The translations under genes and the position numbers were made by a program. From Poa pratensis (taxonomy: Eukaryota; Streptophyta; Magnoliopsida; Poales; Poaceae), in NCBI GenBank assembly GCA_947311845.1, contig CAMZMU010000040.1, forward strand, positions 59,331,901-59,395,900: a stretch of DNA of 64,000 nt, in the 5' to 3' direction. The notes beneath the pieces were generated by a model. The model ran no database searches. It was given only the letters and a program-made list of their open reading frames with translations, and was not told the DNA's origin. Of this stretch, positions 1 to 12,187 are shown one piece after another. Within the stretch, counting starts at the first letter, position 1. Each line of letters begins with the position of its first letter.

Positions 1-2
1 GC

Positions 3-3000
3 TCCCGGTCCTCCCACCTCTACGTCCACGTCCAGGCCCCGCCGCCACCGCTAACCCCCGGCGTGGGGGAAGCGACGGAGGCGGTGGTGTTCATCCACGG
101 GTTCATCTCGTCGTCGGTGTTCTGGACGGAGACGGTGTTCCCGGCGTTCAGCCCCGCGGCGCGTGGCAAGTACCGGATGTTCGCGGTGGACCTGCTGGGG
201 TTCGGGCGGAGCCCGAAGCCGGCGGACTCGCTGTACACGCTGCGCGAGCACCTGGAGATGATCGAGCGGTCCGTGCTGCAGCGCTACCGCCTCCGTTCCT
301 TCCACGTCGTCGCCCACTCCCTCGGCTCCGTGCTCGCGCTCGCCCTCGCCGTCAAGTACCCGGACGCCGTCAAGTCCCTCACGCTCCTCGCGCCGGTACG
401 TGCCAGGAGTGCCGTAGTGCCCACTAGCATCCATACATACATACATGCACTTGCCATGCATTTAATCGCCGAATCATCTCTCATCTCCCCCGGCTGGCCG
501 GCCGACCTGCTTCCATTAATGGAGTACTTCACTTGGCCACTTGGCCTGTGAATGATGGATCGATCATGTCATAGCAAATTAAAGTCACGGGCGCTGCATG
601 TGAATCAGTTTTGACACCATGTTCTTTGTGGCGGGCGGACACAGCCGTATTTCCCGGTGCCGGAGTCGGAGGCCGGCGCGGCGACGCAGTACGTGATGCG
701 GCGTGTGGCGCCGCGTCGTGTGTGGCCGCCGATCGCGTTCGGGGCGTCGATGGCGTGCTGGTACGAGCACGTGAGCCGGACCATCTGCCTCACCATCTGC
801 AGGCACCACCGGGTGTGGGACCGGCTCTTCAGGATCTTCACCAGAAACAGGTAACCCAACTTCTTCGACCTCGTGTTCTTTACAAGTAATTTTTCTTTCT
901 TCTCCATGCATGGGGATGGGGATGGGGTGTGTGTGTTTTTCCCAACCACCTGAGCTGTCCTGGCCTGCATGTCCGTCGGCCCCGCGACACGCACGGGTCG
1001 CAGAGTAAAGATAAATTAAGTTGAACTCGATGATCCATCTCGAGTTTAGGTGGTTTTGTTTTGAAAAACACATTGCCTGCCTGCATTGACACATACTATC
1101 GGGATAGGAGCAGCCGTACATAAGAAGCGACGGCGATATTTGAGATCGCTGTCGTGGCGCGCTTCGCTTAAATGATCGCCGTCTAATGTTGTTCGGTGAC
1201 ACTAGTGTTTCCAGTAGTACTTGGGCGGTGTGACGCCGACGCACGCCGCATTTGTCCGTCCGGAATTAACACCCATGCATGATGCCCATCTACCCATAAT
1301 TACGTACATATCACGCATTGGAACGACGAACAACCAAAACGGACTCGCTTGTTCGTGTGTTGCTAGCAAGCAAGCTACTTGGTGTGGTGGTAACACTGAC
1401 CCACCGGGATTTGTTTGGTCGGGTAGCTCATCTCATCACCCGCGCGGCGACGATCGAGGCTCTTCCCCAACTTCCTCCGTGATGACGAGTTGCATATACG
1501 TTCGTGCGCGGAGGCATCTTTCTCCGCCGATTCCGCGAGCACGCCGGCGCTGCCCGAACTAACTGCACTGCAGTACGTAGTGGTGGGTGTGAGTAGTATT
1601 TCGGGCACGACAGTACTGCGCGCATGCAGGTGAGTCCGAGTCTGATGAGCGCGGTATGCCTAGATTGGCGGTGGCTCACCACCCTCGCCATAAACAGCAC
1701 CCGCCCGGGCCCCAGCCACCACGACCCACAGTTATTCGCGACTGCCAAGTCGTCGGCCACCGTGTCACCCCTGATACGTCTCGACTCCTGCATGCCACGC
1801 ACTGTGCTGCGCACACATGTGTCCTCACCTTCTCGTTTTTCTGGTTGAGAAAATTTCCTTGCTTAAAAAATGGTTTTTGCTTCGTTTTCTTTCGTATCAT
1901 TCACAAACTTAAATTAGTCCTACTACGGAGCAGTACATAGGAAATCACATTGGTCGCGCGGTCATACCGTACGTGATCTAGACCACGTGTGTATATGGAC
2001 AAGTATCCATCATCCATGGAGAAATTAGCAGGATCGATCTACAAGTTCCACCCAAACGATGAGCTAGAGTTTGCCGTTAATTTGCATATACCATAGATTC
2101 GGTGCGTGGCATGCATGTGCGGAGGCCGGGGCGACGTGTCGGTGAGTAACCAAACCAGCTACGTATATATAGCACCGGTACAGCAGTACGTAGCCACAGC
2201 CAGCCCCATACCTACGTGCCATAAATTGGTTTCGGTTGTGGAGGGATCGTGCCGGCCGTTCGATCTCGGTGGACCTGGCACGGCCAAACACCACGTATCT
2301 TGGGACGAAAGGCTTCATCTTCCCTTTCCATTTGTCGATCGAGCTGACTGAACATACGTACGGCTGGGGTCCCAGAGTAAGTACGCAGCCCTCGGTACTA
2401 ATACATGGATTAATTGGCCGGCCACTGGCTAGAAACTCACATGGAAGGCACCATGGCTAACTCACTGATTGACTGAGCAGTGCATTTGCCTTGCCATCCT
2501 AGTGCTGTACTGGAAGAACAGGTAACCTGAAAGCTAGGACAATCGAGGCCATAAATGAACTTTTTTTTTTTGAACAAATGGAAGGACCCCAAAGGGTCCA
2601 GACTGCATTAAACGGTGGGTTCACATATTACATCAAGGACTCTGAAGAAAAAAGAAATACAAGCAAGTCCTTGGCTTTTACAAAAAGGACCTCAATAGAG
2701 AAATGAGAAACGCAATTAGGTCCTCCTCCACTGAAACTGAGCAGCAGCTCGACGCAGTAGCCATCAACACCATCGCCGGGGATGCACCACTTGGAGACGG
2801 AGAGACGGGGAACGCCGCCGCGGAACTGCGAGAGGAACTGGAGGTTGAAAATCCTGTGGCACAAGAAATACCACAGAACGGAGTGGCTCCATCTGCCAGA
2901 AATAACGGGAGCGCAGGATCGCTGCCATTGATGAACTCCGCAAAGCGCAGTCTGAAAATCTTCCCATGGAGAAGCAGCTCGAAGCCAGAGACCCTCCTTC

Positions 3001-4365
3001 CCGCATCCTTTGCGACATAGGAGAGCAGAGGCCGCCGATCCAGAACCTCCACCAAACCTGTCTTCCCACCACCAGTAGAGAGCCACAGCTCCGCCATCAA
3101 ACTCTAGCCCCATGCCACGGGCCAGAGGAGACAGAGCTTGAAGAAGGATGCAATAGAGAAGCAGGGGGCCGGCCTTATTGAAGAAGTCACCAACACCTCT
3201 CACCTCCATCGGCTCTCCCCACGGGAGCGCAATCAGAAAAGGAAGAAGCTTGGAGCGGAGCCAGGACTGGCCAGAGAGCCCTACCTCCATACTTCCGACG
3301 CGGACCTTATTCGGAGAGATGCGCAGCTCTTTCAGCCTCCCATGCAACGTCGCCTGCCACCAACGCGCTGCAGCGAAGAAGAAGAAGAGGCCTACGACGC
3401 AGCGGATCCGGTCGCCGGGATCCCTGTCCTACTCTCAGGCAACGGCATAAAGCCAACAACAGCCATAGAGGCTAACGAGAACCTAAAACTACTACTCTGT
3501 ACAGATGGGTACCGGCATCCTAATCCATCTCCAAACCAACCAGCATGAGCGCCGGCGGCTGGAGGGATTGGATCCGGGGAAGCACAGTGGACTCTCAAGG
3601 GGCGGCGGTGGAGTCTTCGAGAGGAAAGGAGAGGAGAGGAATGGTGGAGTCTTCGAGAGGAAAGGAGAGGAGAGGAAAGTTTTCGCCTTCCCATAAATGA
3701 ACTTCTTACCACATGCATCCATGACTGACTGAGATCTAGGGGAGTTAAGTTCCGCTCGAAGTTGCAAATGTTTATTACTGGATCGCGCAAGTACACATGC
3801 ACACATGACAAATGCATGGTCCGGGCAAGCAAGAAACCAATGCATGATGTAACTGGGGTGCATGCAGCAGTAAAGAAGGCTAGAAGAGCCCACGGCCAAC
3901 GATTTTTTCTCGTTTCCATTAGTGGTAGCATACTGTTGCTTACCGGCATGCACATGCATATCATATGCATATGGTATCTCAGTGAATGGCGGGCGGCGTC
4001 GTAATGAAATGGATATACTTGCTGCATGCAGGATGCGGACGTTCCTGATCGAGGCCTTCATGTGCCACACCCACAACGCGGCCTGGCACACGCTGCACAA
4101 CATCATGTGCCTCAGCGCCAGCAAGATGGGCGCCTACCTCGACGTCGTCTCCGACCAGCTCTCCTGCAAGGTCGCGCTCTTCCACGGCCGCGACGACGAG
4201 CTGCTCCCCGTCGAGTGCACGCTCGCCGTCGGGGCCAGGGTGCCCAGGGCGCGCGTCACCGTCTACGACAACAAGGACCACATCACCATCGTCGTCGGCC
4301 AGGAGAAGCTCTTCGCCGCCGAGCTCGAGGCCATCTGGAACAGCGCCGCCGCACACCAGGATTAG
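3..4365 (+). CDS. BDG: BODYGUARD-type alpha/beta hydrolase (3' part of gene, three exons)
   Basis: The visible exons are 3-395, 645-850 and 4032-4365 (stop TAG 4363-4365). They have GT/AG borders (gtacgt at 396, gtaacc at 851, cag before 645 and 4032) and together make 310 codons in one frame. The frame is open to the window edge, so the N-terminus lies upstream. Family signs are an HGF oxyanion-type loop near residue 32, LLGFGRSPKP, the nucleophile serine in AHSLGS (codon 318-320), the acid in HGRDDELLP (about 4192-4197) and the histidine in NKDHITIVVG (4279-4281), so the Ser-Asp-His triad is complete. Plant BODYGUARD proteins are extracellular-type hydrolases needed for cuticle and cutin formation; that role is inferred from family similarity. 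No break is seen. Intron 2 is unusually long because of a retroposon insertion. High confidence for the fold and family, lower for the exact paralogue. Confidence 0.9.
2549..2562. repeat. Target-site duplication, left copy (retroposon)
   Basis: CCATAAATGAACTT, identical to 3691-3704. The last two T bases merge with the poly(T) run, so the true length is 12 to 14 bp. Confidence 0.85.
2563..3690 (-). mobile_element. Non-LTR retroposon (LINE-derived or non-autonomous) in BDG intron 2
   Basis: The segment begins on the plus strand with an 11-base T run (2561-2571), which is the poly(A) tail of a minus-strand element. It is flanked by a perfect 14-bp direct repeat, CCATAAATGAACTT, at 2549-2562 and 3691-3704. 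A tail plus a long target duplication is the mark of target-primed reverse transcription. The body is about 1.13 kb and GC-rich, with a 239-codon open frame on the minus strand (2628-3347) in which I recognise no reverse transcriptase or endonuclease motif. It is therefore a short non-autonomous copy or one built from LINE ends. A 36-bp tandem duplication (units from 3607 and 3643) sits at its 5' end. The splice sites of the host intron are untouched. Confidence 0.8.
3691..3704. repeat. Target-site duplication, right copy (retroposon)
   Basis: CCATAAATGAACTT, the second copy of the direct repeat bounding the intron 2 retroposon. Confidence 0.85.
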
Positions 4366-4788
4366 CATCTTCTACTACAGTGATCGTCACCAACAGTGTA
4401 CTGCACAGGAGGACAGGGGGGAGATCAGGAAGGAGTTAATGGCCCGGCCGTGAGAAAGAAGGCAATAACGTTTACTACTCTGCAAGCAAGCAGCTAGCAG
4501 CCCTAGGAGGAGGATGAGCAGCTCTGCCATATCCTTTCCAAGGACTATAAATACATACGGTTGTATCATCTCATTTTCTTTTCTTTTTCTCTTTTTTCTT
4601 TCTGGTAATTATTAATTAATCATAAAGTGTATTGTTAATTGTTTGATTGGGCCAGCCTGGCCAATTGTCCTCAGCAACAGCTCCACAAGTGTAATATAAT
4701 GGTATATGGACACGTCAAAGCGGAATTAATTAAGCTGCCCAAGTTGGCCCCTCTCTGAGATGAATGCTTCTTCGTTCGTACTACACAA
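4366..4788. other. BDG 3' untranslated and downstream spacer
   Basis: This holds the presumed 3' UTR of the hydrolase gene. A pyrimidine-rich tract lies at about 4572-4602, followed by AT-rich sequence with TAATTAATTAAT and CATAAA, which could serve polyadenylation. No clear AATAAA signal and no further gene is seen before the Helitron-like block. Confidence 0.5.
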
Positions 4789-5539
4789 TACCTACTATAT
4801 AGTAGGAAGGAATCGCGCTCTGTTAAGCCCTCCACGTCGCGCCTTATCCAGAGCCATCCGATCGAGTCCACGGACGGAACAGATTGCTCCATGTCGCCCC
4901 CACATCCCCGCTACTATAGCACTCGAGTTTTTACCAATCAGACGACGCCACGTCGCCCCGCACGATTTCTGGCGCGCAGCTTTACAGAAAAACCCCCTCC
5001 ACTTTGCAAAAAACACCCCGCCAAGGACCTTGCTGCAAATTAGCCAAACTCCAGGGGCCTCAGCGCGAAACCGTCCGCAGACCTCCCCTCTTCCTCTCTC
5101 TCCCCGCGCGGCCGCCGAGTTCGCCGTCGGCGCCACCGCCTCGCACCGCCGCTCTACTCAACGCCGTTCAAATCGAAGCCCACGAGCGGATCCGCCGTGG
5201 TCGCCTCTCCATCCTCACCGTGAACCGCATGCCGGGGCGCCGCGCGCGCCGCGGAATCGCCGCTGCCGCGCTCGGCGGCCGCCGCCGTGTCCGCGCGTCG
5301 CCGCGGACGCTCCGGCGACCAAACGGTGGCGGCGCCGCCACGTGCGGGTGCGCCGCGACGAGTCGCGTCCTTCGCGCTAACCCACGCATCCTGAAACGCC
5401 GTCGCGTGCCGGCGGCGAGCTCGGCGCCGCCGCGGCGACTCCGGCCGTTGGTGATGTCAACGTGACGTCACCACGGGCCTGGGCTGCCAGAGAGGCAACT
5501 TGGTGGGCTGGCCGCCGCTGTGCGGCTGGATCGGCCTTT

Positions 5540-8400
5540 TTTTTTGTTCTTGCTGTTTTTTTCCCACAACTTGTGTAACTTTTCAAACACAATTCCAAAT
5601 CAATTCAGAACAATTTTCAAAAATTTGTAAAAAAGAAAATATCCATTTTAAATATTTTGGGATCTTTTCCAAGTTTTTTGGAAAATTAAAACGTTCAAAT
5701 AATACGTAGAGGCTCATTTCAAACCTTGACGTCATTTCACAAAATATGGATTCCATAAATTTCTCAAACAAAATCCAAAAATATAATATCAGTAGTAGCA
5801 TTAAATATGATAAACCAATAAAATAATTTGGTACGAAACATCTTATTTAAGTAGAGTTTGGTAAATCTTTTAAACACAACTACCCATTTATATCACGGGC
5901 TTCAAAACATCAAAATAAGAATACCGCACACATAGATACCAGCACATAGCTGGTTTATACCAATTCCAAATAAATATAATTGAATCAAAAACCAAAATTT
6001 AAAACCGGGCTTCAAGACATCAAAATAAGAAATAACCATAATATATTTCCTCCGATTGTGCTGATACATAAAAAAATTATGGCAAAATAAAACTATATTT
6101 GACCATTTCAACTTAACTAACATATTTAGAGTTTATTCAACTTAAATTTCTCTAACTACACAATTCAATTTTAAAAATGCTGAAAAAAACACACTTGAAC
6201 ATTCCAACTTACTACAAAATTGGAAACTCAAAAAACTCTAGAATGTATCGACGTTTCAACATTTAAATTTGCTAGAAATTTAGAGAAACGATAAGATATT
6301 TCAAAATGCCCATGGAAAAAATAAATGCAACACACTTGAACATTAAAATTTACTAGAAAATTGAAGATGCTATAAAATATATCTCACATATTGCACTATC
6401 CCTAATTATGAAGTTAATACAAATATTTATGATACACTACAAATATATCCGAATATTCCAATTTGGTAAATACTAAGAAACATGCAAACAAATTTAATAA
6501 ATGTTAAAAAATGAAATTATTTGGACATAACCATAATATATTTCTTTTGATTATAATGCTAAATAAGAAAATTACAACAAACTAGAACCATAATCTACAT
6601 TTCAATTTAGTTACCATATTTGGAGCTAACATAGCTTAAATCCCTCTTATTATGTAGTTGCACCCACAACAAAAAATAATAATTAGGTACATACTTGAAG
6701 AAAATACAAATTCAGTTCCTCTAATTTTAAATTGGAACTAAATTGAATTTAGTAAATACTCATATAATGTATTTTCTCTGGTTATTGAATTACATTTAAA
6801 AATTTACAACAAACCACAAACATATAATATCAATTCAAATAAGTTACTAATTATCTGTGCACATAATCGACAAATGAATTTAATAAATACTCCTATAATG
6901 TGTTTCCTCCGATTATTGAATTATATTTAACGATTTACAACAAACCACAAACATATCATACAATTCAAATAGGTTACCAATTATATATGCACATAATCGA
7001 CAAAATATAAAAAAACATACTAAAATGCTAGGGAAAACAATTTAACTATTTCCTACAAAAAAAATAAGTTTTAACAACTCAAATGTTAACTGTATGAAAA
7101 GACCAATCATATTTGAGCACTATTACTCAAATTATAAATTTGAATATTCCAAAATGTCAGATAACTTCCAAACCTGCTCATTTAATAAACAATAAAAGAA
7201 TCCAAATTTGAAAAATTCCAAAATGCTCATCCTTCTAAAATCTATTTGAACATTTCAACTCAAAATTCACATTTACAAATTTCAAAATTTGAACTACCTT
7301 CCAAATCTAATCATTTTGTACACATCAAAAGAATACAAATTCGAATACATTCCAGTACATACCATACTCGAAAGCTAACCATTCCTCCAAGCACAAACTT
7401 TTCCAGATTCAAATAATATTCACATTCCAACAAAAAAAATTACAAACATACATAAAATTTATCAAACACAGACGCGTCCTACGATAACATATATCATAAT
7501 TCTCACAAAAAAAAATACATGCACCACATTTGAAAAATTCAATTTGCTAAAAAAAATAGACATTCCCCAAAATATATATACCTCACGTATTATCTCAAAT
7601 ATTGTATTCTCCCTAATTATGAAGTTCAACTAAAAATTTACGGCATTTCACTGCTCTAATTTGAAAAACATTAGTACAAAAACCAAATAAATTTCCTCTA
7701 ATTATAGATTGAATTTAACAGATGATCATGTACTGTACATCCTCCGATTGTGCAACTCAAACAAATATTTCGACAAGATACAAACATATAGAACCATTCA
7801 AACTTATTTGAAATTGAATTACAATCATTTAAAATAAATGTTAAAAAAATGCAAACACATTTTCACCTTCCGAACTGCTAGAAAATTGGAGACTGTCTAA
7901 AATATATCTCACAAATTGTATTCTCCCTAATTATGAAGTTGAAACAAATGTTTATGATATACTTCAATTATGTATAAACATTCCAATTTTCTAAATATCT
8001 AAAAATACTCGATATGACACATTACTTCTTCAACGATAAAATATATTAGACTTCTCAAAAAAAAAAAATACATGCAACACATCTGAAAAATTAAATTTGC
8101 TTACAAAAAAAAAGACATATTGTAAAACATATATATCTCACATATTATCTCACATATTGCATTCTCCCTAATTACAGAGTTCAAATAAATATTTATATTT
8201 AACGGAACTCTAAAATGTATGAAGAGACCCAAAAAAAATACTAACTATTTCAGAATATTTCCACGTAAAAAAACAAACACATAGGAAATTGCATTACAAT
8301 AATTTCCATATTTAAACAATCCCCAAAGTCCAATCATTTTTAAAACGCAAACATTTTTCAATTTCAATAATTTCCAAACTTAGACAACTTTACAATGTCA
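5540..8400. repeat. AT-rich body of Helitron 1 built of diverged repeats
   Basis: There is no gene here. Related phrases recur: a CCTAATTATGAAGTT-like block, then AATATTTATG, then TACAAACATAT, then CATTCCAATTTG. Examples lie near 6400, 7610, 7930 and 8165. The best preserved adjacent pair is 6744-6874 and 6875-7003 (period 131). This suggests an old tandem array of units of roughly 100-130 bp, now heavily diverged. Confidence 0.5.
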
Positions 8401-8430
8401 CCAATTTCAAATTCAAATTCAAAAACACAC

Positions 8431-8460
8431 GCACGGCATTTGCCGCGCTTAGATACCTAG
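8431..8460 (+). other. Helitron 3' terminal hairpin and CTAG (element 1)
   Basis: An 8-bp stem with one mismatch, a T-rich loop, then TTAGATAC and CTAG. The next base is T, as expected for insertion between A and T. Confidence 0.65.
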
Positions 8461-9199
8461 TATATAAATAAAGGGGCGACATGTCCTCGGCGTCTCCCGC
8501 CGTCCACGTCGCGCGCTTCCCGACAGCCGTCTGATCGCCGCGACGGACGGTCCAGATCAAGCCACGTCGCCCAAAATCGCGCGCACTGTTCATCGTCGAA
8601 TTTAAGCCAATCACGACGCGACACGTCGCCCGGTGGCCAGACGGTCGCCCCGGTTCCAGCCAGTCGCCCACCGGCCACCGCGTAACTTTGCAAGAACATC
8701 CCCGGAAAAACCACAAATTGCCCCGCAACCCGCATTTCCTCGCTAAGATGGACCCATTTGCAATTACAGGACATTCTAGGGACCTCGCTGAAAAATTGTC
8801 CACAGATCCATCCCTATCCTTCTCTCTCGCGCGAGGCCGGAAGTCGCCGCCGCTGCCGACGCGCGACGCCGCCGTTCCGTGCCTCCCCGATCGAATCGGA
8901 GCCCACAGCGAGCTCCGCTGTCGCGTCATGTACCTCCTCGCCGATGAACGCGTGCCGGGACGGCCAGAATCGCCGCCGCCGTGTTCTTCTTCGTCGCCTT
9001 CGGCCGACGGTTGCCACCGTCGATCCCGACGTTTCCGGCGACCATTTGGCCCCAGCTCCGCCACCATCCGGGTCGCCGTGTGCCGGCGCGTTAGACGCGC
9101 GTAAGCGCGTTGCCCCGCTCGCTCTCCTTCCACCGCTGCGTGCTCGACCTGGCCGCTGCGCCATTGATGACGTCATTTGATGACGTCATCACGGGCCCT

Positions 9200-12170
9200 C
9201 TGTCAAAAAAATTTCAATTTCGTAAACTATATTTGTAATTAATAAAGAACCTGGATTGTGGGTCCCACTGTCAGAATTTTTATAATAACAAAAGATTCTC
9301 AAATTTGTAAAATTCATATCTTCTGAACTGCAATTCAAAATATTGCAAAAAATATCAAAATTTGCAGGAAAATGCAATTTCCCGAATAATTCTTTCAACA
9401 CAAAGAAAATTTTCAATATAATTACAAGAGATCCTAAAATTTGTAAAATTCATATCTTCTAGACTGCAATTCAAAATATTGCAAACAGAATGTCAAAATT
9501 TGCACGTAAATGCAATTACCCAAAAAATTCTTTCTCACCAAAAAAAATTTCAATAAGTTTCAAAATTTCATAGTTACAGAAAACACTGAAATTCGTAAAA
9601 TTAAAATCTTTTAATCGGCTAATCAAAATAATACAAATAATATACATCATAATTTGCAGAAAAATGTATTTTCTCGAATAATTCTTTCTCACCAACAAAT
9701 ATTCAACATTTCTAATAAGTTTCAAAATAGATTTCAAACAAAATTTCCATGGATTTTTCCCCAACAAATATTCCCCCCCCCCCCCTCCCCCACATAAAAC
9801 ATTCAACAATTTTTTTAAGTTTAAAATAGCTTTCGCACGGTATTTGTTGAAGATCTTTCCAACAAGTATTTTTCCCCAGAGAAAATTCAACAACACGAAA
9901 ATATTATTTCCCCAAGAATATTCAACAATATTCACAGAAGTTTCAAATGTATTTCATGCATGTCTCTCTGATTTTCTTTTCCCAAATAGGTTTTGCTGCG
10001 TTGACTCGATACAAATTGCGTAGACAGATACATAATGTATCAAGACCACTGCAGCGGGCACGGCGTGCCACAAATTTCAAATTTAAGAAATTTTCAAACT
10101 TTCAAAACAAAGTTGCACCGAATAACCATTGTACACAAAAGTGAAACTAAGAAATTTTAAAATTTAAGAAATTTTTGAACTTCCACGTGAACTATCAAAA
10201 GTTCATTTTGTATAAAATTTGTTGGGTTAGTCCTCCAGATAATTCTTCTATTTTCTCACTGAAAAAAAAACCAAATTCCAAACGGAATTCAAAATTTCCG
10301 AACACAACGGGCACGCGTGTCGACGCGCTAAATTTTCCAACAGTACTATCCATTGTAAATTCAGGAAAAAAAAACGATCTCCTTCGCGATAATTTCCAGC
10401 CGATAATACTCCACACGACAAATTCAGGCGAATTTCAGCATTTCGAATCCCGACGGGTGCGGCGACTTAATCAAAACAAATATTTCTCACAACGACAGGA
10501 CAACATTTCTTCTTCTAACGACAGTTTAATCATTACATTTTCACGCTGACGAACAAAGCTAACAACCACATGGGCGCGGCATCAAACTACAAACATATTT
10601 GAACATTTAAATTTGCTAAAAAAAATTGCAGATACTCCAGACATCAAATTACAACGAATTTTAACATTTTGAATCACAACGTCTACGATGGGCTTTACTT
10701 GGTAGTGGAATATAAGAGCTGCTTTTATTTAATTTCGACGATTATTTTTTTATGATCTACAAAACATAAGAGAAATGTGAAATATTCCGATTATTGTTCA
10801 AGCAAAATAAAAAAATAAAAAAGAAAGTACTGTTTAAGCAATGTTCCAATTCCTTAAACAAATGATAATGGAGTCATTTTTTTTTACAATACTCCAAACA
10901 TTTCACATCTCTCTTAATAATGGAGTCATTTGTCTAAAAACCATAAGCAATGTTCCAATTTATAATAACAAAATCATTTGTCAAAAAAAAACACAAATAT
11001 TTGGAGTATTATTTGAGCAAAAGAAAAAGATAAGAGAAATGTGAAATGTGAATTATAACAATAACTTCAAATCTATCCGTCGGAAAAATATGACAAATAT
11101 ATCAACAAAAACACAAAAATAAACGTTGAATATTTATAGAATATGATCAAATTCCAAATTTGAATATTTCAAAAATTTAAATGCATTTCAAATCTGAGCA
11201 TTTAATAAACGCAAAAAAAATTCAAATATAACAAATATATCAACATGAACACAAAAAAAGGCTAGCTATTTATGTCATATGATCAGATTCCAGATTTGAA
11301 TATTCTAAAATTTTGAATACCTTCCAAACCTGAGCATTTAATAAACGTACACATAATTCAAATAAGAATAACCTCCCAATTTTAACAACTTTTGCAATTC
11401 GAACAATTTATAAACGTAAACTTTTTCTGAATTCCAGCAGATTTAAATCTAAACAACTTTTGAGTGCGGACATTTCCAAATTTGAATTTTTTACACCGTG
11501 GTACTTCTTCTTCTAACGATGCTCAGAAAAAAAGTACTAACTATTTATGGCAAAATACAAACATAATAGATAATTCCAAATTGGTAAATGCTTGGAGATA
11601 ATCTAACTGAAATTTCTCTAATTATGGAATTGAATTTAATAAATTCTCACATAATGCATTTCCTCTAATTATGAAGCTAAATTAAATATCTATGGCAAAA
11701 TACAACCATATTTGAACATTTAAATTTGGCAAATATTTCGAGACAATCTAAATGTATTTTTTCTAATTACATGGAATTGAATTTTATAAATGCTTATATA
11801 ATACATTTCCCCTGATTATGGAGTTAAATTAATTATTTATGCCAACATACAAACATACTTGAACATTTCAGTTTGCTAAATATTTGGAGCTACCCCAAAC
11901 AACATCAAAATGCTCAGAAAAATACTAACTAGACGACAAATTCCGACGGATTTAAACATTTTGAATCACAACGGCCGCGGCGAGCTTTATTAGGTGATGG
12001 GATATAAGAGCTGCTTTTACTTAATTTCCATGATTATTTTTTTTAACTACAAATTTGTTGTTGTTTATACGGGCTACATTGTTCCACCTGTTCGTTTTTA
12101 TCAGGTAAAACATCTGTTGACAAAAAAAAAACCATGGTCACCCACCTAATATTTCCTCTCCTAATTTTCA
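9200..12170. repeat. AT-rich body of Helitron 2 built of diverged repeats
   Basis: No gene is seen. The part at 9220-9960 uses a different repeated phrase (AAATTCATATCTTCT with ACTGCAATTCAAAATATTGCA, near 9310 and 9450). The part at 11570-11900 uses the same CTAATTATGAAGT / AAACATA / TTGAACATTT phrases as Helitron 1. A C run of about 13 at 9774 breaks the AT background. Confidence 0.45.
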
Positions 12171-12187
12171 CTATTAATAATCACACG

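Larger units (their letters stand above)
4789..8460 (+). mobile_element. Helitron-like element 1
   Basis: The 3' end has the Helitron signature: an imperfect GC hairpin (GCACGGCA, short T loop, TGCCGCGC; 8431-8448) followed about 8 bases later by a terminal CTAG (8457-8460). The 5' end is not certain. I place it at TACCTACTATATAG near 4789, because an analogous TACCTAGTATATA lies at the start of element 2. The order is a GC-rich head (about 4830-5470) with CACGTCGC and CCAATCA words, a TGACGTCA palindrome near 5461, then a 2.9-kb AT-rich body. No Rep/helicase coding frame is visible, so it is non-autonomous. Confidence 0.6.

Noticed and set aside
2628..3347. A 239-codon minus-strand open frame in the intron as a gene
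   Set aside because: It lies wholly inside the retroposon, has no recognised domain and has low-complexity, GC-driven text.
4760..5465. Several overlapping open frames of 100-200 codons in the Helitron 1 head
   Set aside because: Arg/Pro/Ala-rich text in all frames from GC-rich DNA; no start context or domain.
8390..9180. A 247-codon minus-strand frame in the Helitron 2 head as Rep/helicase
   Set aside because: No Rep HUH or helicase motif; text follows base composition.
9770..9790. C run of about 13 as a functional G-quadruplex or regulatory site
   Set aside because: A simple homopolymer in AT-rich DNA; more likely slippage or an assembly artefact.
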